From positions 62,001 through 126,000 of the forward strand of contig NZ_MOMB01000049.1 in NCBI RefSeq assembly GCF_002752165.1: a DNA stretch of 64,000 bases, written 5' to 3'. The DNA comes from Erwinia sp. OLFS4. GTDB lineage: Bacteria; Pseudomonadota; Gammaproteobacteria; Enterobacterales; Enterobacteriaceae. Below, one piece after another: positions 43,202 through 53,499 of this stretch. The position numbers were made by a program, and so were the translations under genes. The notes below the pieces were generated by a model. The model saw nothing but the letters and a program-made list of their open reading frames with translations. It was not told the DNA's origin and ran no database searches. Every line of letters starts with the position of its first letter. Position 1 is the stretch's first letter.

Positions 43202-44550
43202 CGCTTCCACAGTTTAGTGGCCTGCTGGTGGTGTATCTGCTATCACTAGGATTGGTATTAACCCTGACCTGGCGTGAATTCCGCCAGGTGCGTTTTAGTT
43301 TTCATATTTTCTTTTCTTTGGTGTTTTTGCTGACCTTTTATCTCGGCTTCCCGTTTTCCTGCATGCTGGTGTTTGTTTTCAATGTTGACATTGTGCCGCC
43401 GGCGCATCTGCTGGAAGCATTACTTTCAGCGACCGGTTTTTATGCGATTTATTATGTCTGTTACAAAACCCGGCTGCGCCCGCAGCACAAAGGCCGGCTT
43501 TCGTCAGGCTTCACCATTAATCGGGTGGAATTTCAGCTGACCGTTGGCTTGCTGATGTTGATTGCACTGGCTGCGGTTGCCATTTTTTTTGTCAACAATG
43601 GCTTCCTGATTTTCCGGTTGCAGGCATACAGCCAGATATTTTCAGCTGGCGTATCCGGCGTGGCGTTGAAGCGCTTTTTCTACTTTTTTATTCCGGCAAT
43701 GCTGCTGGTGTATTTCAGTCGTGAAACCCGTGGTCAGTGGATACTGTTTCTGCTGGTAACGGTGGCCTTTGGCCTGTTAACGTACGCGATTGTGGGGGGA
43801 ACCCGGGCAAACACGATTATGGCGTTTGCGATTTTCCTGTTTATCGGCATCATCCGTGGCTGGATTACCCTGTGGATGTTAATTGCCGGCGGTATAGCAG
43901 GCATTGTTGCCATGTTCTTTCTGGCACTGGGACGCTATAACCTTAATGTCAGCCGGGCGGAGGAATTTTATACCTTTCTTTATCTGACCCGTGACACCTT
44001 TTCGCCCTGGGAGAACCTGGCGCTATTGTTCAGTCACTATCATCAGATTACCTTCCAGGGGCTGGCACCGATAGTGCGTGATTTCTATGTCTTTATTCCC
44101 GGCTGGCTTTGGCCAGATCACCCGGCGGCGGTACTCAATTCGGCGAATTATTTTACCTGGGAGATACTGGATAATCATTCCGGACTGGCCATTTCACCTA
44201 CGCTGATTGGTTCCCTGCTGGTGATGGGGGGAGTATGGATGCTTCCGGTCGGGGCGCTGGCGGTCGGCTGGATTATTAAATGGTTTGACTGGCTTTATCA
44301 GTCCGGACGTCGTGAAACGCAGCGCTATAAAGCCGCTGTGCTGCAAAGTTTTTGCTTTGGCGCCGTGTTTAACATCGTAATACTGGCGCGTGAGGGCCTT
44401 GATGCCTTCGTCTCACGGGTAGTGTTTTTTATCTTAATTTTTGTCGTCAGCGTGGTAGTAGCAAAATTACTTTACTGGCTGCTGGAGAGCGCCGGCCTGA
44501 TCCGTTCGGTCAGGGTTATCGCGCTACGCCATCAGGATGAAAAGGCATAA
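43198..44550 (+). CDS. wzyE: ECA polymerase WzyE
   Basis: WzyE polymerises ECA trisaccharide units in the periplasm, with chain length set by WzzE. The 450-residue protein equals the E. coli length and has about 11 membrane helices. Family marks are [21 protein letters not shown], the periplasmic [69 protein letters not shown], and [13 protein letters not shown]. Start ATG 43198 overlaps the wecF stop. The last bases overlap with a possible early start of wecG. Confidence 0.96.
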   Translation: MTLPQFSGLLVVYLLSLGLVLTLTWREFRQVRFSFHIFFSLVFLLTFYLGFPFSCMLVFVFNVDIVPPAHLLEALLSATGFYAIYYVCYKTRLRPQHKGRLSSGFTINRVEFQLTVGLLMLIALAAVAIFFVNNGFLIFRLQAYSQIFSAGVSGVALKRFFYFFIPAMLLVYFSRETRGQWILFLLVTVAFGLLTYAIVGGTRANTIMAFAIFLFIGIIRGWITLWMLIAGGIAGIVAMFFLALGRYNLNVSRAEEFYTFLYLTRDTFSPWENLALLFSHYHQITFQGLAPIVRDFYVFIPGWLWPDHPAAVLNSANYFTWEILDNHSGLAISPTLIGSLLVMGGVWMLPVGALAVGWIIKWFDWLYQSGRRETQRYKAAVLQSFCFGAVFNIVILAREGLDAFVSRVVFFILIFVVSVVVAKLLYWLLESAGLIRSVRVIALRHQDEKA

Positions 44551-44572
44551 TGTGGAGTGTCAGACAAACTAT

Positions 44573-45316
44573 ATGATGCAGCAGGGCGAGGAACCGCCGG
44601 TATACACCATACGCGGGGTCAGACTGGCTGGTTTTGCCAGCCGGAAGGCATTTATTGCGCACCTGATAACGGATCGCCGCTGGCTACCGGGAATACTGGT
44701 TGCCATCAATGCGGAAAAGATGTTGACCATTGAACAGGATCGGCACATTGGCGCGCTGATTGATGCCGCTCGCTATCGCTATGCTGATGGCATCAGTATG
44801 GTGCGGGCGATCCATCGCAAATATCCTCAGGCGCGCGTTGAGCGTATTGCCGGGGCTGATTTGTGGGAAGGGATTATGGAGCGAGCCGGCGAGAATGGCA
44901 GCCGGGTCTTTCTGGTGGGAGCAACGCCAGAAGTGTTGCGCATGACTGCGGAGAAATTGCAGCAACGCTGGCAGGTTAACATTGTGGGGACGCAGGACGG
45001 CTATTTTGCCGACGATCAACAGGACGCTATTTTTGCCCGTATCGCTGCCAGCGGGGCGGAGATTGTCACGGTAGCAATGGGGTCGCCTAAGCAGGAAGTT
45101 TTTATGTGTGCCTGTCAGGCGCTATATCCCCAGGCGCTGTATATGGGGGTTGGCGGAACCTATGATGTCTTTACCGGCCGGGTCAGGCGGGCACCGGTAG
45201 TCTGGCAAAACTTAGGGCTGGAATGGTTATATCGTCTGATCCGCCAGCCGAGCCGCATCGGGCGGCTGATAAAAATGCTGACCTTTCTGCGCTGGTATTT
45301 TCGCAGAGAACTGTAA
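44573..45316 (+). CDS. wecG: UDP-N-acetyl-D-mannosaminuronic acid transferase WecG
   Basis: WecG transfers ManNAcA from UDP-ManNAcA onto lipid I to form lipid II. The glycosyltransferase of family 26 shows LVAINAEKMLTIEQD, ARYRYADGISMVRAI, GADLWEGIMERAGENG, GTQDGYFADDQQD, VTVAMGSPKQEVFM, GVGGTYDVFTG and GLEWLYRLIRQPSRIGR. The start is uncertain. ATG 44573/44576 aligns with the E. coli N-terminus (second Met to VYTIRG has the same spacing) but lacks a close ribosome site. GTG 44552 has AAAGG at a good distance, and ATG 44537 overlaps wzyE. It is the last ECA gene; the yifK permease gene that follows in E. coli is absent. Confidence 0.95.
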   Translation: MMQQGEEPPVYTIRGVRLAGFASRKAFIAHLITDRRWLPGILVAINAEKMLTIEQDRHIGALIDAARYRYADGISMVRAIHRKYPQARVERIAGADLWEGIMERAGENGSRVFLVGATPEVLRMTAEKLQQRWQVNIVGTQDGYFADDQQDAIFARIAASGAEIVTVAMGSPKQEVFMCACQALYPQALYMGVGGTYDVFTGRVRRAPVVWQNLGLEWLYRLIRQPSRIGRLIKMLTFLRWYFRREL

Positions 45317-45441
45317 ACGCCGGAAGTCAGCTATCTGGTTGCTTAACCGTCGTTTTCTGTCGTTAAGTCGCATAAATGAGCAGGCAGAAGACAGTGAGTG
45401 CGCAAAGCGTAATCAAACGCGTTTTTTTGTGCAAAAAGCAC

Positions 45442-45470
45442 TGGACAGCATGGGAGCAAATCCGTACTAT
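45442..45470 (+). promoter_or_regulatory. Sigma-70 promoter of the argX-hisR-leuT-proM tRNA operon
   Basis: TGGACA (45442-45447), a 17-bp spacer and TACTAT (45465-45470) fit a strong sigma-70 promoter, with a GC-rich discriminator (GCCCATCC) and a start about seven bases on. It lies 20 bp upstream of the first tRNA, typical of stringently controlled stable RNA operons. Confidence 0.75.
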
Positions 45471-45491
45471 GCCCATCCGCAACGGCGCTAC

Positions 45492-45568
<77 letters not shown>

Positions 45569-45679
45569 TTAAGTTGTGCGCAAGAGCTGCGGTGGTAACA
45601 TTTACCGCGTTATTAAACAAATCATTGTTTCTCTGACAGAAACTGTCCGGTAGCAGTAAATGATTTGTCGTAAGACGAT

Positions 45680-45756
45680 GGTGGCTATAGCTCAGTTGGT
45701 AGAGCCCTGGATTGTGATTCCAGTTGTCGTGGGTTCGAGTCCCATTAGCCACCCCA
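45680..45756 (+). tRNA. hisR: tRNA-His (GTG)
   Basis: The sequence has the extra 5' G (position -1) pairing with C73, characteristic of tRNA-His, acceptor GTGGCTA/TAGCCAC, D-loop AGTTGGTAGAG, anticodon GTG within ATTGTGATT, T-loop TTCGAGT and an encoded CCA end. Confidence 0.97.
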
Positions 45757-45769
45757 ATTTTGATGGTAG

Positions 45770-45856
45770 GCGAAGGTGGCGGAATTGGTAGACGCGCTAG
45801 CTTCAGGTGTTAGTGTCCTTACGGACGTGGGGGTTCAAGTCCCCCCCCTCGCACCA
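45770..45856 (+). tRNA. leuT: tRNA-Leu (CAG)
   Basis: This 87-nt class II tRNA has acceptor GCGAAGG, anticodon CAG in CTTCAGGT, a long variable arm (TGTCCTTACGGACG) and a T-arm GGGGGTTCAAGTCCCCC with ACCA end. It matches E. coli leuT at nearly every base. Confidence 0.97.
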
Positions 45857-45882
45857 ATCAAAATGACAACATAGCAGTATTT

Positions 45883-45959
45883 CGGCGAGTAGCGCAGCTT
45901 GGTAGCGCAACTGGTTTGGGACCAGGGGGTCGGAGGTTCGAATCCTCTCTCGCCGACCA
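45883..45959 (+). tRNA. proM: tRNA-Pro (TGG)
   Basis: The 77-nt cloverleaf has acceptor CGGCGAG/CTCGCCG, anticodon TGG in GTTTGGGAC, T-arm GGAGGTTCGAATCCTCT and an encoded ACCA. It is the last gene of the tRNA operon. Confidence 0.97.
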
Positions 45960-45966
45960 ATTCAAT

Positions 45967-45991
45967 AAACCTGCCTCTGGCAGGTTTTTTT
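45967..45991 (+). terminator. Intrinsic terminator of the tRNA operon
   Basis: AAACCTGCC-TCT-GGCAGGTTT followed by more Ts forms an 8-9-bp stem with a T-tract, eight bases after the proM CCA end. Confidence 0.9.
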
Positions 45992-46130
45992 CTGCAGTCG
46001 CCTGACGGATCACGGGGCGCTGTATGCGCTTTAGCGTCTCTCAGCAGTTTTTGCTGTTGATTGGCCATGTCGCCGTAGAGTGACACTTATCGCCTTGATT
46101 TATTTATGAATAGAGGACGCGCGTACAGGC

Positions 46131-46148
46131 TGTCTCCGCGTGGCGACA
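46131..46148 (+). promoter_or_regulatory. GlrR binding site upstream of glmZ
   Basis: TGTC-N10-GACA (TGTCTCCGCGTGGCGACA) matches the GlrR consensus known from sigma-54-dependent glmY/glmZ promoters. It lies about 110 bp upstream of the sigma-54 promoter, typical of an enhancer-like activator site. Other copies were not obvious in 45992-46255. Confidence 0.8.
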
Positions 46149-46255
46149 GCCGGGCAGACAGACGCCGCTCGTTCCGGCATCGTTTTACGCGATTGCTCTG
46201 AAAAAGATTTTTAAAAACAATATTTTGTTTTTTTATCTGGCGCTTTTATCTGTCT

Positions 46256-46269
46256 GGCACAGTAAATGC
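46256..46269 (+). promoter_or_regulatory. Sigma-54 promoter of glmZ
   Basis: The sequence GGCACAGTAAATGC has GG and GC separated by exactly ten bases (GG-N10-GC), in the sigma-54 form TGGCAC-N5-(T/A)TGCA. The GC at 46268-46269 places the start at about 46281, the first base of the GlmZ-like transcript. Confidence 0.82.
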
Positions 46270-46281
46270 ATTACAGGAGGG

Positions 46282-46475
46282 GTAGATGCTCATTCCGTTT
46301 GTTATGCTCGCTTCGGCTTCATAAAACCTGGGAATGATGCAGAGCCATTTACGGTACTTGTTGTCCACCCGTCAGCCATTATTACTGGCAGATGACCGGA
46401 CATTACGTTGAGTCATGTACCCCCTGTTATCTTAACGACCCGATTTTACGCCTGCCTTATGGCAGGCGTTTTTTT
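46282..46475 (+). ncRNA. glmZ: Small regulatory RNA GlmZ
   Basis: GlmZ base-pairs with the glmS leader to activate glucosamine-6-phosphate synthase and is tuned by GlmY/RapZ and RNase E. The 194-nt transcript starts GTAGATGCTCATTCC like the E. coli RNA, keeps GGGAATGATGCAGAGCC and TTACGGT in the first half, and ACGTTGAGT in the second. It ends with the intrinsic terminator ACGCCTGCC-TTAT-GGCAGGCGT plus a T-tract (46448-46475). In E. coli glmZ lies between aslA and hemY; the asl genes are absent here and glmZ directly follows the tRNA operon. The upstream GlrR and sigma-54 sites support the identity. Confidence 0.93.
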
Positions 46476-46515
46476 GCCTGATGCCGGATAACCGCGTCGT
46501 CGGCTGTGTGACGTA

Positions 46516-47706
46516 TCAGGGATCGTTTTTTAATGTTAACAGTAGTCCATCACGCCGCATTTGCGCTGCTTCCTGAGGCTTATGAAGCCTGTCGAGGGTA
46601 TCCGCCAGCCAGGCATAGTCATAGGCATCGGGGCGCTGTTTCAGCGCTTCACGAAACGCCTCGCTTGCCTGTTGCCAGTCTCCGTGTTGCATCAGCAGCT
46701 GGCCCAAGGTACTCCATAGCAGCGGGGTAGCGCCATGCTGTTTTATCTGCTGACGCAGGGTTTTTTCCAGCCGCTCAGTCTCACCGTTTTTTAGCTTCGG
46801 CATCAGCAGGATCAGCCGTTCGTCATACTGGCGTTTTAGCCCATCAAGCACGATTTCTTCGGCGGCCTGATGATCATTACAGGCAATAAGATGTTCGGCG
46901 ACCGCCACCTGTAACGTCATATCCTGACGGGTTTTTCGGCGCTGATTTTGCCACCATTGCTTGAGTCCTTCGCTGCCGTTATCAGCCATGGCCTGATTTA
47001 TCAACCCGAGCCAGGCCTGCTTTTGCAGCGCGTCAAGCTGAGTGTCATCCGCCAGATTATTTTTCTCCAGCGCGGGTAAAATATCCAGCAGAGAGGCCCA
47101 GGCGCCGGTACGGATGTAGGCTTGTTCTGCCAGACGTAACACTTCGGGATGCCGCGGCGCCACTTCAAGCAGTTTATCAACACCATGGCGGGCTGCGTGA
47201 TCCTCATTACGTGACAGCTGAATACGTACCCGGGTTATTTCTACCGGTAACCGATCGTTTTCCGCCAGCTCAGCGGCCCGTTCCAGATGCTGATTCGCCC
47301 GGATTTCATCTCCTCGCTGTTGTGCGGCTTCTGCTGCCAGTAAATAATTGACCACCGGCTGTTCTGCATGGTCGGCATGGCTGGACATCAGCTTTTCAAC
47401 CTGCTTGTAGTCACCTTCTGCCAGCTTCATCAGCGCAATTTGCGTCTGCTTTTTTGCCCGGCTTCGCTTGCGGCCTTTAAACCAACCGTGGGTACGGTTG
47501 CCGGTTTTGAACAGGCGGCGTAGCAGCCATTCAACCAGCAGAATCACCACCAGTGAAATGAGGAGTATGATGACAAGACCGGTGACGCTGGTTTCAATAT
47601 TCCAGCTGTCGGTCTGGATCAGTACATAGCCCTGATGACCGGCCAGCATCGGACCAAGAATAATGCCGGCCAGCAGTAACAGAAAAAGCAAAAGTACTTT
47701 CAGCAT
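46516..47706 (-). CDS. hemY: HemY, TPR protein of heme/porphyrin pathway
   Basis: HemY is an inner-membrane protein encoded with hemCDX; it has TPR repeats and is thought to organise or stabilise porphyrin-synthesis proteins. The 396-residue product begins with two hydrophobic segments (MLKVLLLFLLLLAGIILGPML and about 40-60, VTGLVIILLISLVVILLVEWLL), then basic residues (GRKRSRAKKQTQ), and then TPR-like helices (ANQHLERAAELAEND, EAFREALKQRPDAYDYAWLAD). It lies two bases after hemX, so the hemCDXY order is that of E. coli. It should not be confused with Gram-positive HemY, an oxidase. Confidence 0.95.
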   Translation of the reverse strand: MLKVLLLFLLLLAGIILGPMLAGHQGYVLIQTDSWNIETSVTGLVIILLISLVVILLVEWLLRRLFKTGNRTHGWFKGRKRSRAKKQTQIALMKLAEGDYKQVEKLMSSHADHAEQPVVNYLLAAEAAQQRGDEIRANQHLERAAELAENDRLPVEITRVRIQLSRNEDHAARHGVDKLLEVAPRHPEVLRLAEQAYIRTGAWASLLDILPALEKNNLADDTQLDALQKQAWLGLINQAMADNGSEGLKQWWQNQRRKTRQDMTLQVAVAEHLIACNDHQAAEEIVLDGLKRQYDERLILLMPKLKNGETERLEKTLRQQIKQHGATPLLWSTLGQLLMQHGDWQQASEAFREALKQRPDAYDYAWLADTLDRLHKPQEAAQMRRDGLLLTLKNDP

Positions 47707-47708
47707 CC

Positions 47709-48845
47709 TTATTCTCCCTGCTGTGGTTGGGGCGCCTGAGGGTTGGCAGCAGCAGGCTGGGCTAACAGGTTGCGTACCCGGGTTTCCATAAGCTTATCCA
47801 TTAACCGCTGGCTCTGCAGCGACACGGGGAGATCCACAGAGATATTTTCCTGACTCAGTTCGTCGAGCTGTGCCAGAAAGGCTTTTACCGCCGGGTTTTT
47901 AACGTCATACCACGCGCGTATCCAGGCAGAAACGGTATCCAGCGACTGTTTGTATATTTCATCCTGATGGCGAGGTACCGCCTGGGCGGCAATCAGCAGG
48001 CGCGAACGGATATTTTCGCGCAGGTAAATTTGCTGGTCAGGAGCCAGTAATGGCTGGGCCGTATTGTCACGCCGACGAATGGTAATAAAGTTATCCATAA
48101 AGGTATGCCAGCTTTTCACCAGGTTCTGGCGCCACTGATGCAGCGATGAGGAAAGCTCGTTACTGTCCGCATCCATGGGGGCTTCATTATCATTGTTGTC
48201 CGCTAGCGGCAGATTATCGATGTTATTGGATAGCTGATTCAGTTTCAGAATGATGCCATCGTAGTCAACCTGGCTGATTGCCGACAGCGTGCTGATATCC
48301 TGGGTAAGGGCGCGTCGTACCTCTATTGTGCTGGGATCGTTCATGTCAGCCAGAGTTTCATCTGCGCTTTTTAGCAGAGCGCCGGCGGTGGTGACATCCT
48401 GATCGCTCCACAGTTTACGTCCCGCCAGTTTCACCAGATAATCGGCCTGTGAAATCATCCAGGTGCGGACATCACTTCCGGTAATGCTGGTTACTTTCTG
48501 ACGTAACTCATCCAGTTCTTTCGCGCTGGCAGCCTGCTGCTGATGCAGATTTTGTAACGTGCCGTCGGTGCGGGTAAGCTGCCCGGTTAATGTCTGTTTT
48601 TCGCTTTGCGCTTGCTGTTGCAGGCTATTGAGTTGGTCACGCAGTGCCTGGTTTTCTTTTGCCTGCTGTTGGGCCAGCTGACGTTGGTAGAGGTAAAGCC
48701 CGCCACTTAGCGCCAGTGCGATGACGATTGCCAGCGCCCCCAGCGCCGTACCTTTAGCGGTTTTTTCTTTACCTGCTGCTGATGGCGCCTCTGCCGACGA
48801 CGCTGTTTCATCAACGATGGCGGAGTGTTGTTTTTGTTCCGTCAT
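47709..48845 (-). CDS. hemX: HemX, putative uroporphyrinogen-III methyltransferase-like membrane protein
   Basis: The 378-residue HemX protein has an acidic/Ala-rich N-terminal cytoplasmic stretch (about residues 1-30). One membrane helix (about 34-53, [19 protein letters not shown]) follows, then a long Gln-rich coiled coil (about 54-115), and a periplasmic helical domain with the Pro/Gln-rich end [11 protein letters not shown]. Annotations call it a uroporphyrin-III C-methyltransferase, but it carries no obvious SAM-binding motif that I can see. It lies 23 bp after hemD and two bases before hemY, and probably acts with HemY in the membrane. Confidence 0.94.
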   Translation of the reverse strand: MTEQKQHSAIVDETASSAEAPSAAGKEKTAKGTALGALAIVIALALSGGLYLYQRQLAQQQAKENQALRDQLNSLQQQAQSEKQTLTGQLTRTDGTLQNLHQQQAASAKELDELRQKVTSITGSDVRTWMISQADYLVKLAGRKLWSDQDVTTAGALLKSADETLADMNDPSTIEVRRALTQDISTLSAISQVDYDGIILKLNQLSNNIDNLPLADNNDNEAPMDADSNELSSSLHQWRQNLVKSWHTFMDNFITIRRRDNTAQPLLAPDQQIYLRENIRSRLLIAAQAVPRHQDEIYKQSLDTVSAWIRAWYDVKNPAVKAFLAQLDELSQENISVDLPVSLQSQRLMDKLMETRVRNLLAQPAAANPQAPQPQQGE

Positions 48846-48868
48846 TGTAGCTTATCCCATTGTAAAGT

Positions 48869-49609
48869 TTATTGTAGCGCCCGCAATAACGCGTCGTTAT
48901 CGGCACCCTCGGCTACTGTAATGTCGCGCCAGCCTGATTCCCTGGCCAGAGTAGCCAAACGTGCACTGATGACAATCAGCCGGCAGTGCAGCAGCCATTC
49001 CTCGCGATCGACTTCAGGAAATAGCTGATAAAGCTGTTGCAGCATATCGCCACTGGTGACCACCAGCGTCGCGATGTTACGTTCGCGCCAGCGTTTTCCT
49101 TCAACGGCGCCATCATAATGTTTGGCGCAGCGTTGATAACATTCGACTAATTTTACCGTTGCTCCGCGTTCAGTCAGCGTGGTGGCCAGTAATTCGCGGC
49201 CACCATTCCCGCGCAGAATCAGCGCTTGTTTACCGGCAACGTTCTGTAATGCCGGGAGTTGAATTAAGATTTCACTGGTCTCGCGTTCTTCAGGCCAGAC
49301 AACAGGGCGTGCGCAGACGCTGTGCAATGCCAGTGCCGTCCGGCGCCCTATTGCATAATAGTCTACCGTTGCCGGCCAGCGAACCTTTGTTTTATCTAAC
49401 GCGGGCTGCGCATAACTGACAGCATGCTGAGACAGCGCAAAAAGTAAATCACCGGCCTGCAAACCGGCGATAAGATGGGGTAATGCAGCCAGATCGTGGC
49501 CAGGGGTAAACTCAATCAGCGGCAGCGCCCAGGCGGCTCTGCCAGTGGCGCGCAAGCGGGTAACCAGTTCGTCACCGGCGGGTGAAGGTCGGGTTACCAG
49601 GATCGTCAT
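48869..49609 (-). CDS. hemD: Uroporphyrinogen-III synthase HemD
   Basis: HemD cyclises hydroxymethylbilane, flipping ring D, to uroporphyrinogen III. The 246-residue cytoplasmic protein is poorly conserved as a family. It shows the start [23 protein letters not shown], the segment [34 protein letters not shown] and [11 protein letters not shown], which together match enterobacterial HemD. It overlaps the hemC stop by four bases (ATGA), so synthesis is coupled to HemC, whose product it uses. Confidence 0.95.
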   Translation of the reverse strand: MTILVTRPSPAGDELVTRLRATGRAAWALPLIEFTPGHDLAALPHLIAGLQAGDLLFALSQHAVSYAQPALDKTKVRWPATVDYYAIGRRTALALHSVCARPVVWPEERETSEILIQLPALQNVAGKQALILRGNGGRELLATTLTERGATVKLVECYQRCAKHYDGAVEGKRWRERNIATLVVTSGDMLQQLYQLFPEVDREEWLLHCRLIVISARLATLARESGWRDITVAEGADNDALLRALQ

Positions 49610-50547
49610 AATGGTTTACTCTGCTGATAAACATCCGCGAGGATGCCACGCGCACCTTGCTCAAGTAATTCGTCGGCCAGTGAAATACCCATTTGCTCAG
49701 CCCGATCGCGCGGGCCGCGGCGTTCACCGCGAATCATTTTGCGACCGTCTGGTGAACCCACCAGCGCCCGTAACCACAGCTGGTCACCCTGCAACACGGC
49801 ATAGCTGCCAATCGGAACCTGACAGCCTCCCTCCAGCCGGATATTCATTGCGCGTTCAGCGCGCACCCGGACATCAGTTTCATCATGGTTTAGCACCCCG
49901 ATCAGCTGTCGGGTTCTGTCATCATCAAGCCGGCATTCAATGCCAACGGCACCCTGTCCGACTGCAGGCAGGGAGATTTCCGCCGGGATAATCTGGCGAA
50001 TGCGCGATGCCAGGCCGAGGCGTTTCAGGCCGGCTACTGCCAGAATAATCGCATCGTATTCGCCATTATCAAGTTTGCTTAAGCGGGTACCGACATTGCC
50101 ACGTAATGAGCGGATAATCAGATCCGGGCGGCGGGCGCTAATCTGACACTGACGGCGTAAACTGGACGTGCCGACAATGGCTCCGGCAGGCAGTGCATCA
50201 AGATTTTCATAGCGTGTTGAAACGAATGCATCGTGCGGATCGTCGCGTTCGCAGACCGCCACCAGCCCCAGCCCCTGAGGAAATGCCACCGGCACATCTT
50301 TCATTGAGTGAACCGCGATATCGGCACGCTGCTCAAGCAGAGCCAGCTCAAGCTCTTTAACAAATAATCCCTTTCCTCCGACCTTTGATAAGGGGGAATC
50401 AAGCAGAATATCGCCGCGAGTTACCATTGGCACCAGTTCGACCTGTAAGCCAGAATGGAGCGACATCAGCTGCTGCTGAACATAATGTGCCTGCCAGAGT
50501 GCAAGAGGGCTTTGTCTTGTAGCAATTCTTAAAATTTTGTCTAACAT
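49606..50547 (-). CDS. hemC: Porphobilinogen deaminase HemC
   Basis: HemC joins four porphobilinogens into hydroxymethylbilane. The 313-residue cytoplasmic enzyme has [64 protein letters not shown], and the cofactor-binding Cys in [12 protein letters not shown] that carries the dipyrromethane. The Asp of the catalytic site is in HSMKDVP. It is divergent from cyaA, as in E. coli, and opens the hemCDXY operon, whose promoter lies in the 298-bp shared gap (50548-50845). Confidence 0.97.
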   Translation of the reverse strand: MLDKILRIATRQSPLALWQAHYVQQQLMSLHSGLQVELVPMVTRGDILLDSPLSKVGGKGLFVKELELALLEQRADIAVHSMKDVPVAFPQGLGLVAVCERDDPHDAFVSTRYENLDALPAGAIVGTSSLRRQCQISARRPDLIIRSLRGNVGTRLSKLDNGEYDAIILAVAGLKRLGLASRIRQIIPAEISLPAVGQGAVGIECRLDDDRTRQLIGVLNHDETDVRVRAERAMNIRLEGGCQVPIGSYAVLQGDQLWLRALVGSPDGRKMIRGERRGPRDRAEQMGISLADELLEQGARGILADVYQQSKPL

Positions 50548-50734
50548 GCTTGTAACCGTTTTGATCGTTCACTGATTATCCTAACATCGATACAGGAAGG
50601 CTGTCAGTTTCCTGCACTCTGCGAAGACCGAACGATGAGGGTATTGTTGGAGAACAATAGTCGATCTGCAATAAAACGGTAAATCCATGCTAGACTATTA
50701 GCTAGTTCAACTTTCTTTACGGTCAACCTGTCAG

Positions 50735-50754
50735 GTGTTAGATTGATCACGTTT
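50735..50754 (+). promoter_or_regulatory. CRP binding site in the cyaA promoter
   Basis: GTGTTAGATTGATCACGTTT matches the known E. coli cyaA P2 CRP site (GTGTTAAATTGATCACGTTT as I recall) except for one base. In E. coli CRP-cAMP bound here represses cyaA, giving feedback on cAMP synthesis. Confidence 0.85.
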
Positions 50755-50845
50755 CCAGCAATAGTCCATCCATCTTTTTTTAAAATTTAAGTGATGGATC
50801 CCGGAAACACCGTTTTTAAGCACTGGGAAAATCAGGCGAAACGTC

Positions 50846-53398
50846 TTGTACCTCTATATAGAGACATTGAAACAGAGACTGGATGCCATAAATCAGCTGC
50901 GCGTTGACCGCGCGTTGGCTGCGATGGGACCTGCTTTCCGGCAGGTGTATAGTCTGCTGCCAATCTTACTACATCATCATCATCCGCAACTGCCGGGGTA
51001 TCTCGACGGGAATGTTCCCCATGGCATCAGCTTTTTTGCGCCGGATGAAAACCAGCGGGCCTGGCTGGAAAGGCTGGGCAGCGCGCTGCCATCGGTTGAA
51101 GGGCCGGGAGAAATGCCGATTACCGGTGTGTACACCATGGGCAGCACGTCTTCCGTCGGTCAGAACATTACCTCCGATCTCGACATCTGGGTTTGCCATC
51201 AGTCATGGCTCGATAACGAAGAGCGCCTTTGTTTGCAGAAAAAATGCCATTTATTACAGAAATGGTGTGTGTCGCTGGGGGTGGAAGTCAGCTTTTTTCT
51301 GATTGATGAAAACCGTTTCCGGCATAACGAAAGTGGCAGCCTGGGCGGCGAAGATTGTGGTTCAACACAGCACATTTTGTTACTTGATGAGTTCTACCGT
51401 ACCGCCGTGCGCCTTGCCGGTAAACGTATTCTGTGGAATATGGTGCCGGGAGAAGAAGAAGAGCATTACGACGACTATGTGATGTCACTGTATGCCCAGG
51501 GGGTGCTGACGCCTAACGAGTGGCTTGACCTCGGCGGATTAGGTACGTTGTCGGCGGAAGAGTACTTTGGTGCCAGCCTGTGGCAGCTGTATAAAAGCAT
51601 CGATTCTCCCTATAAAGCCGTATTGAAAACGCTGCTGCTGGAAGCCTATTCGTGGGAATATCCCCATAGCCGCTTACTGGCGATGGATATTAAACAGCGT
51701 TTGCATGACGGCGAGATTGTCTCTTTTGGTCTTGATCCTTATTGCATGATGCTGGAGCGGGTCACCCGCTATCTCACCAGTATCGATGATCACGCCCGGC
51801 TTGATTTAGTGCGCCGTTGTTTTTATTTAAAAGTCTGCGAGCGTCTGTCAGTTGAAGAGGAAAAAGCCGGCTGGCGGCGTGAAATTTTGAGCCAGTTGGT
51901 GAAGGAGTGGGGTTGGGATGACGCCCGTCTCACCATGCTTGATAGCCGCCCGGCCTGGAAGATAGCCCGGGTACGCGAAGCGCATAATGAGCTGCTGGAT
52001 GCGATGATGCAAAGTTATCGTAACCTGATTCGCTTTGCGCGTCGTAATAACCTGAGCGTGAGCGCCAGCCCTCAGGATATTGGCGTGTTGACTCGTAAAC
52101 TGTATGCGGCATTTGAAGCGCTACCGGGCAAGGTAACGCTGCTTAATCCGCAGATTTCTCCCGATCTTTCTGAAACTAATCTGACTTTTATTCACGTGCC
52201 GGATGGCCGTGCCAACCGGGCGGGCTGGTATCTGTATAACCAATCGCCGGATATGGCATCAATTATCAGTCATCAGCCGCTGGAATATAACCGCTATCTT
52301 AATAAGTTAGTGGCCTGGGCCTGGTTTAACGGCTTGCTGACTGAAAAAACCCGGTTGCATGTTAAAGGTAACGGTGTGTGTGATCTGGCGAAGCTGCAGG
52401 AAATGGTAGACGATGTTGCGCGTCATTTTCCGCTTCGCCTGCCCGCCCCGACCCCTCGCGCACTTTATAGCCCCTGTGAAATCCGTCATTTAGCTATTAT
52501 CGTTAATCTGGAATACGACCCGACGGCGGCTTTTCGTAATCAGGTGGTGCATTTTGATTTCCGTAAGCTGGACGTGTTTAGTTTTGGTCAGCAGCAACAA
52601 TGTCTGATTGGCAGTATCGACCTTCTCTATCGCAACTCATGGAATGAAGTGCGTACCCTGCATTTTAACGGCGAGCAGTCGATGATTGAGGCGCTGAAAA
52701 CCATTCTGGGTAAAATGCATCAGGACGCCTCGCCGCCGGATGCGGTGGAGGTTTTCTGTTACAGTCAGCATTTGCGTGGACTGGTTCGCACCCGTGTCCA
52801 GCAGCTGGTTTCTGAATGCATTGAGCTGAGGTTATCCAGCACGCGCCATGAGCCGGGGCGATTTAAAGCGGTGCGGGTTGCCGGCCAGACGTGGGGCTTA
52901 TTCTTTGAACGGATGAGCGTTTCGGTGCAGAAGCTGGAAAACGCCGTGGAATTTTATGGGGCGATTTCTAATAACAAGCTGCACGGCCTGTCAATTAAAG
53001 TCGAAGCCAATCATACGCCGTTGCCAACGGTGGTGAACGGCTATGCCAGCGAAGGGATTATTCAGTTCTTTTTTGAAGATACCAGCGACGAGCAGGGTTT
53101 CAATATCTATATTCTCGATGAAACTAATCGCGTCGAGGTTTATCACCACTGTGAAGGAAGTAAGGAAGAACTGGTACGTGATGTCAGCCGTTTTTACTCA
53201 TCATCCCACGATCGCTTCACGTTTGGTTCCAGTTTCATCAATTTTAACCTGCCGCAGTTCTACCAGATAGTGCAGGTAGAAGGCCGGGCACAGGTCATTC
53301 CCTTCAGAAGCCAAGCACTGGCTGAGCTGCACACCGTTGATTTACCGGCAAACAATCCGGAGCAGGGCCTGCAGGCACCGCGTTACCAGCTACATTAA
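50846..53398 (+). CDS. cyaA: Class I adenylate cyclase CyaA
   Basis: CyaA makes cAMP from ATP and is activated by phosphorylated EIIA-Glc. The 850-residue protein starts with TTG (50846), as in E. coli, where the rare start limits expression; TTG TAC CTC TAT gives [20 protein letters not shown]. The N-terminal catalytic domain has [14 protein letters not shown] and [12 protein letters not shown], with the Asp pair that binds Mg2+. The central [20 protein letters not shown] and the C-terminal glucose-sensing region [15 protein letters not shown] are conserved. The C-terminal 20 residues differ from E. coli. It is divergent from hemC and convergent with cyaY. Confidence 0.97.
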   Translation: MYLYIETLKQRLDAINQLRVDRALAAMGPAFRQVYSLLPILLHHHHPQLPGYLDGNVPHGISFFAPDENQRAWLERLGSALPSVEGPGEMPITGVYTMGSTSSVGQNITSDLDIWVCHQSWLDNEERLCLQKKCHLLQKWCVSLGVEVSFFLIDENRFRHNESGSLGGEDCGSTQHILLLDEFYRTAVRLAGKRILWNMVPGEEEEHYDDYVMSLYAQGVLTPNEWLDLGGLGTLSAEEYFGASLWQLYKSIDSPYKAVLKTLLLEAYSWEYPHSRLLAMDIKQRLHDGEIVSFGLDPYCMMLERVTRYLTSIDDHARLDLVRRCFYLKVCERLSVEEEKAGWRREILSQLVKEWGWDDARLTMLDSRPAWKIARVREAHNELLDAMMQSYRNLIRFARRNNLSVSASPQDIGVLTRKLYAAFEALPGKVTLLNPQISPDLSETNLTFIHVPDGRANRAGWYLYNQSPDMASIISHQPLEYNRYLNKLVAWAWFNGLLTEKTRLHVKGNGVCDLAKLQEMVDDVARHFPLRLPAPTPRALYSPCEIRHLAIIVNLEYDPTAAFRNQVVHFDFRKLDVFSFGQQQQCLIGSIDLLYRNSWNEVRTLHFNGEQSMIEALKTILGKMHQDASPPDAVEVFCYSQHLRGLVRTRVQQLVSECIELRLSSTRHEPGRFKAVRVAGQTWGLFFERMSVSVQKLENAVEFYGAISNNKLHGLSIKVEANHTPLPTVVNGYASEGIIQFFFEDTSDEQGFNIYILDETNRVEVYHHCEGSKEELVRDVSRFYSSSHDRFTFGSSFINFNLPQFYQIVQVEGRAQVIPFRSQALAELHTVDLPANNPEQGLQAPRYQLH

Positions 53399-53499
53399 CC
53401 TGTCGGACCCGGAATGTCCGGTGCGGCAGTGCGGCCATCAGGCAATGGTTGCGGGTGCAGATGACCGCCAGCGCCGCCTTTCTGTGGGTGAAACCGGAA

